A DNA stretch of 15,754 bases from Thermomucor indicae-seudaticae (taxonomy: Eukaryota; Mucoromycota; Mucoromycetes; Mucorales; Lichtheimiaceae), in the NCBI GenBank assembly GCA_000787465.1, contig JSYX01000025.1, forward strand, positions 1-15,754, given 5' to 3'. The translations under genes and the position numbers were made by a program. Below are positions 1 through 6,290 of this stretch, piece by piece. Under the pieces are notes generated by a model. It was given only the letters and a program-made list of their open reading frames with translations, ran no database searches and was not told the DNA's origin. Within the stretch, counting starts at the first letter, position 1. Each line of letters starts with the position of its first letter.

Positions 1-19
1 AGGACTATACATATACGGT

Positions 20-241
20 ATGACAACGAAATTAATTAATAGATCAGTTCAAGCACATCCATTTCATTTAGTTGAAGCTTCACCTTGGCCAATTGCTGTA
101 TCATTTTCTTTATTAGTTACAACTCTATCAGGAGTTATGACATTCCATGGATACTCTAATGGTCTATTCTTATTAACTCTTGGACTAATCTCTACAATTG
201 CTACTATGACATTATGGTTTAAAGATATTACTCGAGAAGGT
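20..241 (+). CDS. cox3: cox3 exon 1
   Basis: Encodes residues 1-74, ending [11 protein letters not shown]. The exon ends in GAAGGT; GAAGGU can pair with GCCUUC at 255-260 inside the intron (P1, with the usual U.G at the splice site), which fixes the boundary. Only 19 nt of leader lie in the window. Confidence 0.93.
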
Positions 242-3200
242 TAAATTAGAATGTGCCTTCTTTAAATTTAACTGTATGCTGAAAACTCTCATAATCTTGT
301 AGTACCTATTGGTAACAATCTACAAGAATAGACAATCAGCAGGAAACCTTTTATTTTAAATATAAATACAGCTAGTTCTCCCTCGGGAGAAATCCGGGTC
401 AGGCCCCCCGGGGTGAGTATTATTTTATAAATGAGGATCCTCAGAGACTATATGTTAAAGATTGGAAAATTTATGCTAATTAAACCTAGATCATAGTATA
501 GTTTTAACAAAATTTGTCCTGGAGGAGATAAGGCTTATATTTTCTATATTCATTTTAATTAAAATAAGAAAATTTTAGTTGAATACTGTAATATGTATAA
601 ATTGTATAAATCTTAAATTTATTTTTAATAACCAATTAAAATAAAGTCCAATCTCAGAAGGAGATTGGATCGTACGGAGCCCAGGTCCAATCTCTATTAA
701 GTTCGATCTAATGAGCGACTGAGTAAGACATTCCAAGGGCATCATACTTTTGCAGTTCAAAAAGGACTAAGCTTAGGTTTCGTTCTATTTGTAATTTCAG
801 AAGTATTCTTTTTCATTAGTATTTTCTGGGCATTCTTCCATTCATCTTTAGCTCCAACAGTAGAATTAGGAGCTCACTGGCCACCTGCTGGTATTGAGCC
901 TTTAAATCCTTAATCCCAGGGACATATTTTATTTTTAAATTATGCAAATTAGGCTATATGCTGAAATATCCTAAAATCTCAAATACTCTAGAAGCTCATA
1001 AAGACCGTGCTCATCACGAGTATGGCCTGTTATAGCTGAGTAATAATTTTGAGAATATAACAATGGACAATCAGCAGGTAATTTTTATAATCCTCAGAGA
1101 CTACATGCCTTACATTCAAATAAATATTTATTTGGATGATGATATAGTCCAGTACTCATAAATTGTGGTTTTACGATTTATTAATCTCTAAAAATAATTT
1201 TTCAATCGATAGTTCCACTAGTCCCGCGGGCTTAGCCAAGGGGTTAAGCCTCCTGGGCCTAAAATTATGGAAGCATTTTTACCAACTTTAGTCTTTAAAT
1301 ATAGAGTAGCAGGACAATTACCTATTGGACCTTAATTACCACCAAAATTATTCGAAATTGCAGTAAGATTAATTTTGGGTGATGTCCATATTTATCGAAA
1401 TAAAAAAGAAAATGTCTACATGTTGAACAATCTATTAAAAAGAGGAATATTTATTACATTTATTTGATTTATTTAAAGATTATTGTTAATCGACACCGGT
1501 TACAAGAAATCGAGTAGATAAAAATACAGGTAATGATTATTTAGCTATTATATTTACAACTAGACAATTGTCTTGTTTTACTTAACATATAAAATTAGAA
1601 GTTAAAGATTAAAGTTAAATAATAATTTTTATGGATTAATTTAAAAATTTAACCACAAAATTAATTAATAAATTAATATGAGTGTTGTGGGAGGTACCAT
1701 TATTAAATACAGTTATCTTACTTTCATCAGGTGCTTGCCTGAAATGGAATGAATCTTATTTAGATATTTTAATGTATAGTAATGTATTATTACCATTTAC
1801 TGCTCCTAGAACACGATCAACTCAAAGAATTGGTCCACATAATTATGATGTTTTATCCCTATTATTTGGTTCAATGTTAGGAGACGCTACTATGGAAAAA
1901 GATGGAAACGGTTCAAGATTTGCTTTTTATCAAGAAAAGATTAATGGCGAACATTTATTAGGAATTCATACTTTTTTAGCGGATCGTGGGTATTGTTTAC
2001 GTACTGAACCTAAAGTTTTCACAAGATTAACGAAAGGGGGTAAAGTAAGATATTTTTATAAATTTAAAACTTTTACTTATTCAAGTTTTAACCCTATTTA
2101 TGAACTATTTTATGTTAATGGTTCTAAAGTAGTACCTGCTGTTATTGCAGATTATTTATCTCCTATTGCTTTAGCCGTTTGGATTATGGACGACGGATGT
2201 AAAGTTTCAGCAGGATTAAAGATTGCAACCAATAGTTTTACTTTACAAGAAGTAGAATTTTTATGTAAAGTATTAAATGATAAATATCAATTTGAGGCCA
2301 AACCTCATTCAGCAGGAGTATTTAATCAGTATGTAATCTATATTAATAGAAGATCAATAGATAAATTAGCTAAATTAGTAAAACCTTATATTCATCCATC
2401 TATAATTTACAAATTAAAAAATTATCTATAAGATTCATTTCATAGTCCTATTATGAACAGCTATGCAATCTACATAGAGAAATAGCTTATACTAATATTA
2501 AATCATTAGATAGGTTTATATTAGTATTAAATAATAGAATTCTCCGACAGGAGAATTGGAGATTAATTATCTCTGGCGATATTGGTGAAAACGGTTAATA
2601 AGATCACTCTTGTCTTAAGACCGTCGGTGGTATGTAACATCGCTACAGACTGGGTCACCAATGGGTGCCTGAAATGGTGCTTAATGTACAGTCGGGATTT
2701 TCAGTTTATTTAAAAACTGTACAAGGCTTTAAACTGTTTATCTATAAAATTTATGATAAGCAAGATCAAGTTTGATCTATTGTTTAAAGTACATAGAAAT
2801 ATAACAAGAGTTTTACGTTATATTTCTTAAATTTTGGCTACTGTAACTTATGCTCATCATAGTTTAATCCAAGGTAACAGAGCAGGTGTAATTTACGGAT
2901 TAATTGCTACTGTAGTTTTAGCTGCAGTATTCACTGGATTCCAAGGATTTGAGTATTACAATGCTCCATTTACATTTAGTGATGGAGTTTACGGATCTAC
3001 ATTCTATATGGCTACAGGATTCCATGGATTACATGTAATTATTGGAACTGCTTTCTTAGCCGTAGGATTATTTAGAGTATTATCTTACCACTTAACAGAT
3101 CACCATCATTTAGGATTTGAGCAAGCAATTTTATATTGGCAAAACAATACACAATTATAAATGCCCTTAATATAATTAATATATTTCGAATATTACTAAA

Positions 3201-3443
3201 TGCAGGAAATTCCTTATTACCTTAAATACTTAAATAGTAACAATTTTAAGGTTTGGAGAACCCGCAGGTTTTTATCTCCGTGATGTTGAAAACCTCAGAG
3301 ACTACATGTAATACATTTTCTAAGATTTTAACTTAGATTAATGAAGAGATAGTCCATATCCATTAAATTTAATGGATAATTATGATTTCGTAGATGTTGT
3401 TTGGTTATTCTTATTCATCAGTGTATACTGGTGGGGTGGATAA
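20..3443 (+). CDS. cox3: Cytochrome c oxidase subunit 3, five exons (join 20-241, 728-910, 1688-1732, 2837-3140, 3385-3443)
   Basis: Core membrane subunit III of respiratory complex IV in the mitochondrial inner membrane. The five exons join to 813 nt (270 aa plus TAA), the usual length of fungal Cox3. Landmarks in order: [13 protein letters not shown] in the first helix region, [21 protein letters not shown], the Glu-containing [55 protein letters not shown] and the C-terminal [16 protein letters not shown]. The ATG at 20 gives [14 protein letters not shown], the standard fungal start. All Trp codons in the exons are TGG. Four group I introns interrupt the gene; none disturbs the frame once removed. 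It is the only respiratory-chain gene on the plus strand here and converges on the minus-strand cox2-atp6 block. Confidence 0.96.
242..727 (+). mobile_element. Group I intron cox3-i1 (no ORF)
   Basis: A 486-nt group I intron without an open reading frame. Core elements are visible in order: P-like ATGCTGAAAA (275-284), Q-like AATCAGCAGGAAAC (about 334-347), R-like CTCAGAGACTATATG (440-454) and S-like ATAGTATAGTT (about 493-503). The intron ends in G at 727, after which ACA TTC CAA GGG (TFQG) restores the Cox3 frame. A GC-rich hairpin cluster (about 378-416) sits in a loop between Q and R. The stretch after S has no coding trace; a short reverse-strand ORF there looks like chance. Confidence 0.88.
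728..910 (+). CDS. cox3: cox3 exon 2
   Basis: 61 codons, [10 protein letters not shown] to GIEPLNP. It contains the conserved Glu of the proton-path helix region and the WPP motif. It ends in U (CCT), and reading past 910 gives an immediate TAA, as expected for intron sequence. Confidence 0.93.
1218..1263 (+). repeat. GC-rich mobile element, copy in cox3-i2
   Basis: About 46 bp starting CTAGTCCCGCGGGCTT and ending GGGCCTAAA, between the intron core and the ruined endonuclease gene. Same family as 9452-9498 and 15008-15058. It can fold into GC-rich stems. Confidence 0.8.
1267..1610 (+). pseudogene. Degenerate LAGLIDADG homing endonuclease in cox3-i2
   Basis: Reading the three forward frames gives scattered but recognisable pieces of a LAGLIDADG_2-type intron endonuclease. 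From the ATG at 1267 comes [22 protein letters not shown] then TAA. The same frame goes on with [24 protein letters not shown], where LILGDVHI is the first LAGLIDADG motif. A shifted frame continues with [10 protein letters not shown], a stop, then [14 protein letters not shown] and FTTRQLSCF. The second LAGLIDADG motif and the C-terminal half are missing before exon 3. Several stops and at least one frameshift make it non-functional. The boundaries are approximate. Confidence 0.7.
1688..1732 (+). CDS. cox3: cox3 exon 3 (15 codons)
   Basis: Encodes [15 protein letters not shown]. The exon ends TCAGGT; UCAGGU pairs perfectly, with the terminal U.G, with GCCUGA at 1737-1742 of the following intron, fixing the 5' splice site. 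It is one of the shortest exons in the window and is flanked by introns on both sides. Confidence 0.92.
1733..2431 (+). CDS. LAGLIDADG homing endonuclease, fused in frame to cox3 exon 3
   Basis: Site-specific DNA endonuclease, or maturase, of the host intron. The reading frame is open straight from cox3 exon 3 (Trp codon at 1688) through the intron to TAA at 2431, so the protein is probably made as a Cox3 fusion and trimmed. Counted from 1682, where the open frame begins, it has 249 codons. The first LAGLIDADG helix is [11 protein letters not shown] (about residues 60-70) and the second [11 protein letters not shown] (about 162-172), followed by the typical [13 protein letters not shown]. Both acidic catalytic positions (Asp68, Asp170/171) are present, so it is the only apparently intact LAGLIDADG gene here. 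An ATG at 1771 (MYSNVLLPF) is an alternative internal start. Confidence 0.9.
   Translation, partial: ACLKWNESYLDILMYSNVLLPFTAPRTRSTQRIGPHNYDVLSLLFGSMLGDATMEKDGNGSRFAFYQEKINGEHLLGIHTFLADRGYCLRTEPKVFTRLTKGGKVRYFYKFKTFTYSSFNPIYELFYVNGSKVVPAVIADYLSPIALAVWIMDDGCKVSAGLKIATNSFTLQEVEFLCKVLNDKYQFEAKPHSAGVFNQYVIYINRRSIDKLAKLVKPYIHPSIIYKLKNYL
1733..2836 (+). mobile_element. Group I intron cox3-i3 encoding an intact LAGLIDADG protein
   Basis: 1104-nt group I intron of a different design from its neighbours: the ORF comes first and the catalytic core last. Guide sequence GCCTGA (1737-1742) pairs with the exon end. The core lies at about 2570-2710, with R-like CTACAGACTGGG (about 2643-2654) and S-like GTACAGTCGGG (about 2686-2696), whose ACAGACT/AGTC segments can form P7. 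It ends in G at 2836, after which GCT ACT GTA ACT TAT resumes Cox3 (ATVTY). The 3' tail (2710-2836) shows no ORF. Confidence 0.87.
2837..3140 (+). CDS. cox3: cox3 exon 4
   Basis: Encodes [10 protein letters not shown] to EQAILYW plus the first base of a His codon (101 codons + 1 nt). It contains [10 protein letters not shown] and YHLTDHHH. Reading beyond 3140 gives QNNTQL and a stop, which is intron sequence; the family expects WHFVDVVW, supplied by exon 5. Confidence 0.9.
3141..3384 (+). mobile_element. Minimal group I intron cox3-i4 (244 nt, no ORF)
   Basis: Very small group I intron. The core is nearly all there is: Q-like CCCGCAGG (about 3261-3268), R-like CTCAGAGACTACATG (3294-3308) and S-like GAAGAGATAGTCC (about 3343-3355), giving P7 GACTA/TAGTC. 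A terminal hairpin (CCATTAAATTTAATGG, 3360-3375) stands before the final G at 3384. The 5' splice site follows C at 3140 rather than U, needed to make CAT (His) with AT of exon 5. An ATGCCCTT stretch at about 3160-3168 resembles the guide region of the cox2 and atp6-i2 introns, and GCC can pair with the exon's GGC. Confidence 0.8.
3385..3443 (+). CDS. cox3: cox3 exon 5 (C-terminus)
   Basis: Begins with AT of the split His codon, then [18 protein letters not shown] and TAA (3441-3443), followed at once by a second TAA. This is the normal C-terminal helix of Cox3. Confidence 0.92.
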
Positions 3444-3897
3444 TAAATAACTAATATTTATCTAGCCCAGGCGGGCTTAGACCGTTCGGGTAAGTACCCT
3501 CAGGTCAGGTCTTGTTTTAACAAGACCTGACCTCCGGTCCAGGTCCTGAATTAGGTTTATTCTTAAAGAGAATAAAGATAATTCTATATTTTAATTTTGT
3601 TTTAACAAATAATCTCCCCTCTCCTTTAGAATTAAAGGGTTTAATGAGACACTTCTATTTTTTAACCATTATATAAATATTTATAATAAAAAGGGTTAGT
3701 TTAATTTTAAAGAATATATATGTTGTTAATTTACTTAATATTATTTAAATCCTTTATTAAAGAACCCTTATAATTAAGTAAATAAAATCCTTTAATATTT
3801 TATTAAGTAACTCAGAATAAAATTGGAGGCTATTGGGAATTGGGAATAAAAAACTAATTGTGATGTAATGAATTATTAAAATTAATTAAACTGTATC
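3444..3897. other. AT-rich spacer after cox3 with GC hairpins
   Basis: 454 bp with no gene. The first 100 bp hold a GC-rich cluster (3463-3545) including a perfect stem. The rest is very AT-rich, repetitive in TTTAATAAA-like words, and shows no coding or tRNA-like pattern. Confidence 0.6.
3502..3533. repeat. Perfect 15-bp inverted repeat (hairpin)
   Basis: The arms 3502-3516 (AGGTCAGGTCTTGTT) and 3519-3533 are exact reverse complements around a TT loop. It lies about 60 bp after the cox3 stop, so it may mark or protect the mRNA 3' end, or be a mobile hairpin element. Confidence 0.85.
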
Positions 3898-4302
3898 ATG
3901 ACTGCGTTATTTATCCTTACTTTTAAACTAATTTTAATTTTATCTATTAATTTATCAGATTATTTAGATAGCCTATCGGTATACTTCCACCTTTTTGAGT
4001 ATACCGATTTTTATGAAATTTTTAAATGGAAGTGGAAACCTATGGATAGGCATTTTCTATTTGAAGAATTTGAATGGAAATGGATACCCACGGGTAGAAA
4101 ATATCCCTATTGTAATTACAATTACTTTGAATTAACTCAAATTAATGAATACTTAAATTCAATTCGAGACTTGGATTTAAGTAATGAGAGTCAGGATCAA
4201 TCTGATTCAAATAGCAATAGTACAGAATCAACGGTTACTATGAAAAATTATATGAACTACACTAATGAAATTCCATCTGATTCAAGTAGCGATAGTACAT
4301 AA
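3898..4302 (+). CDS. Hypothetical protein (unrecognised)
   Basis: 134 codons from ATG to TAA; I do not recognise the family. A hydrophobic N-terminus (ALFILTFKLILILSINL, about residues 3-19) could be a membrane segment or signal anchor. Next come two similar aromatic segments, FKWKWKPMDR (about 42-51) and FEWKWIPTGR (about 58-67). The C-terminus is Ser/Asp/Asn-rich. The tail is an imperfect tandem duplication of 75 nt: SDSNSNSTESTVTM recurs as SDSSSDST-stop-STFTM, so the present stop replaces a GAA of the first copy and the frame runs on to about 4375. It may be a free-standing ORF left by a plasmid or intron, or a chance ORF. Confidence 0.4.
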   Translation: MTALFILTFKLILILSINLSDYLDSLSVYFHLFEYTDFYEIFKWKWKPMDRHFLFEEFEWKWIPTGRKYPYCNYNYFELTQINEYLNSIRDLDLSNESQDQSDSNSNSTESTVTMKNYMNYTNEIPSDSSSDST

Positions 4303-4327
4303 TCTACTTTTACTATGTCTAATTATA
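4201..4327 (+). repeat. Imperfect 75-nt tandem duplication
   Basis: 4201-4252 and 4276-4327 align, with TCTGATTCAA at the start of both and AATTAT at the end. The period is 75 nt (25 codons), preserving the frame. A GAA to TAA difference in the second copy creates the stop of the overlapping ORF. Confidence 0.7.
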
Positions 4328-4996
4328 AAGAGCATCTTAGAAAATATAGTAACCTTATCACCATTCTCCTTCATTAATAACTTTATTAATTAAACATAGG
4401 TATTTAATTAAAACATAGTAAATAAATTATAAAATAATTCTAATAAAACATCATGATTCCCACAGATCTTTCAACCCGCCCCTCGGGGCGGCCCGGAGGG
4501 CCTAAAGTAGAGAATGAATTTTCCCGTGTTGTAATTAAAAAAATTGTAATTATTATTTTTTCATTATCTTACTTTATTAAATATTTAAAATTTTAAATAA
4601 TTATTTAGGTAAAGAAGCTAAATAATTATAAATAAAAATTTTATTTGTTGTAGAACTATTTTCTAATTAGAGTAATGTTTCTAATTTTATTTTCTACAAA
4701 TAAGTTATTGAAAAAGAGAACAGAATCTTATTTAAAATAATATTCTTTAAATAATCTGGCTCGGCCCGGATTCAGCCCCGCAGAGACAGAATCTTTATTT
4801 AGAAGTATAATTAGCTTTAAGGCTTCCTTGCATATAGTAGACTTAATTTAACCATCACTTTCATGATGGTGTGGCATACAATTAACCACAAATTTCTTTA
4901 ATGATAAACTCAATATACTTTTATTTTCTTCGTTTGTCAGAGTCAATTAGGAAAGATTTACAATTTTTTAGATCTTAGAAAAGATTTCTTTCTAAA
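4303..4996. other. AT-rich spacer with two GC clusters
   Basis: 694 bp without a convincing gene. GC-rich clusters at 4477-4506 (CCGCCCCTCGGGGCGG palindrome, ending GGGCCTAAAG like other GC elements here) and 4757-4790. A hairpin at about 4852-4871 (ACCATCA, CATGATGGT) follows a GCATATAGTAGAC stretch reminiscent of group I core sequence, possibly an intron relic. The remainder is plain AT-rich DNA. Confidence 0.5.
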
Positions 4997-5816
4997 TTAT
5001 AAATCAGAGTATAAATATTTAATAAAAGTTCTATGATCCGCTTTAAAGTATGTTTTAGCTTCTCTTAATGTAGATAAAGTATCTAATAATTCATTCTCCC
5101 GAGAATAAACATAAAATGAAATACTTTTGTTGTAATTTCTATTTTTAGCAGATAATCTCATTTTTTCTTTTGTTTCTACTAAATGATTTTTACTCCACAA
5201 AAGATGATTTTCTGGGTTTGAAAAGATTTCTTTTGCTGCTGCTCTTATTTTAACTAGAGTTTCCGAAGTAGCTTTATGTCCTAAAGAACTATATGCCTTT
5301 TTTAAGATATTGTATACAGGATTCAATAAATCAAGATAATATTGTTCTTTTAATTAAATTATCTTTATCACAGTATTCAAGAATAGAAAGACTAAAATTA
5401 GAATGACCATATTTTTTTAATGCTCTAATAATTCTATTATTACCTTTTAAAGTATTGGCAATATAAGCATCTTGATAATATCTAGCTAATTTATCCCGTA
5501 AATTACTTGAGCTTCCAATATAGAAATAACCTGTAATTAAATTTACCCATTGATAAATACCAGATTTATATTTATTCTCTTTAAGAATAATAAATTTATC
5601 TGATTCTGCATTAACATAAAATTTTACAGGTTCTGTATATAATTTTTCATTTAATAAATTCAAAGGCTGTGTAGCTATCATTGATTCATTAAAAATGGAT
5701 TCAGTATTAGTATTAGGTTTAGTTGTTTTGTTGGATTCAATTAATACTGAATTATTATGATTTTTTGAAAAGTCTGAGTAATATCTAACAAATAGTTTAT
5801 TAAAAATAAATAACAT
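4997..5816 (-). pseudogene. Free-standing GIY-YIG homing endonuclease, split by one frameshift
   Basis: Two minus-strand reading frames, 5816-5331 (161 codons) and the frame ending at 4997, form one GIY-YIG endonuclease of about 270 aa. The first holds an Asn/Ser-rich leader, then SGIYQWVN (about residues 85-92), YFYIGSSSNLR (about 97-107) and NRIIRALKKYGHSNF. The second continues REQYYLDLLNPVYNI, with the catalytic Glu, then NUMOD3-like repeats (LGHKATSETLVKIRAAAK, LVETKEKMRLSAKNR) and a NUMOD1-like end (REAKTYFKADHRTFIKYL). The shift lies at about 5336-5343, exactly before the catalytic Glu, and fits loss of two bases or gain of one. It sits 250 bp downstream of cox2 on the same strand, with no group I core around it that I can see. 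It is probably inactive unless the shift is a sequencing error. Confidence 0.82.
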
Positions 5817-6074
5817 TGAATAATTAATTACGAGATCCTTTAGATAAAATTACCTTAAGTCTAGAAATAAGGAATTTCTTAGCTTAATATCGGTTTATAA
5901 TTTAATTAATTTGGTTTCAACTTTCTCGGAATTTACCTAGAAAATTTACTCACAGTACCGCCACGAGAAGGCATTAATTAAGGTACCAAAGAAAAGGGGA
6001 GGTATTATAATTTTATTATTAGAATAGAAAATTTTATTATTAGAATAGAAAATTTTATTATTAGTATAGAAAAT
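5817..6074. other. cox2 to GIY-YIG spacer
   Basis: 258 bp between the start of the GIY-YIG ORF and the cox2 stop. It contains a 21-bp triplicate repeat next to cox2 and otherwise AT-rich DNA with no gene. Confidence 0.5.
6010..6072. repeat. 21-bp tandem repeat, three copies, abutting the cox2 stop
   Basis: Units 6010-6030, 6031-6051 and 6052-6072 read ATTTTATTATTAGAATAGAA(A); the third has one change (GAAT to GTAT). The array ends 2 bp before the cox2 stop triplet (6075-6077 on the minus strand), so it forms the start of the cox2 3' untranslated region. Confidence 0.92.
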
Positions 6075-6290
6075 TTATCCTTGCTCGTTTAACCAAGCTA
6101 GATATTTTTCAAGAGAAACAGCTTCTACGGCGATCGGCATAAATCCGTGGTGAACTCCGCAAATTTCTGAACATTGTCCGTAGTAAACTCCTTCTCGTTC
6201 TACTAGAACTGAAGTTTGGTTTAATCGACCAGGGATTGCATCAATTTTAAGTCCTAAAGAAGGAACTGCAAATGAATGAATTACGTCTGC
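6075..6290 (-). CDS. cox2: cox2 exon 2 (CuA domain)
   Basis: 71 codons plus [13 protein letters not shown] to AWLNEQG. It contains all CuA ligands. The preceding intron base is G, as expected. Confidence 0.95.
   Translation of the reverse strand, partial: ADVIHSFAVPSLGLKIDAIPGRLNQTSVLVEREGVYYGQCSEICGVHHGFMPIAVEAVSLEKYLAWLNEQG

Larger units (their letters stand above)
911..1687 (+). mobile_element. Group I intron cox3-i2 with a decayed LAGLIDADG gene
   Basis: 777-nt group I intron. Q-like CAATCAGCAGG (about 1069-1079), R-like CTCAGAGACTACATG (1093-1107) and S-like GATATAGTCC (1141-1150) form the core near the 5' end. It begins after a U and ends in G (1687), joining PLNP to [12 protein letters not shown] of the exon can pair with GGGA (919-922), a weak P1. 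A GC-rich mobile element (1218-1263) and a ruined homing endonuclease gene follow the core. Confidence 0.85.

Noticed and set aside
575..760. 61-codon minus-strand ORF at the 3' end of cox3-i1
   Set aside because: It overlaps the intron 3' end and exon 2 on the opposite strand, has no family features and is explained by low complexity.
2834..3160. Stand-alone 108-aa cox3-like gene ending QNNTQL
   Set aside because: It is cox3 exon 4 read through into intron 4; the family sequence continues in exon 5 at 3385.
4800..4930. Complete group I intron on the minus strand
   Set aside because: There is a GCATATAGTAGAC word and a P9-like hairpin, but no matching Q, R and S set and no flanking exons; at most a relic.
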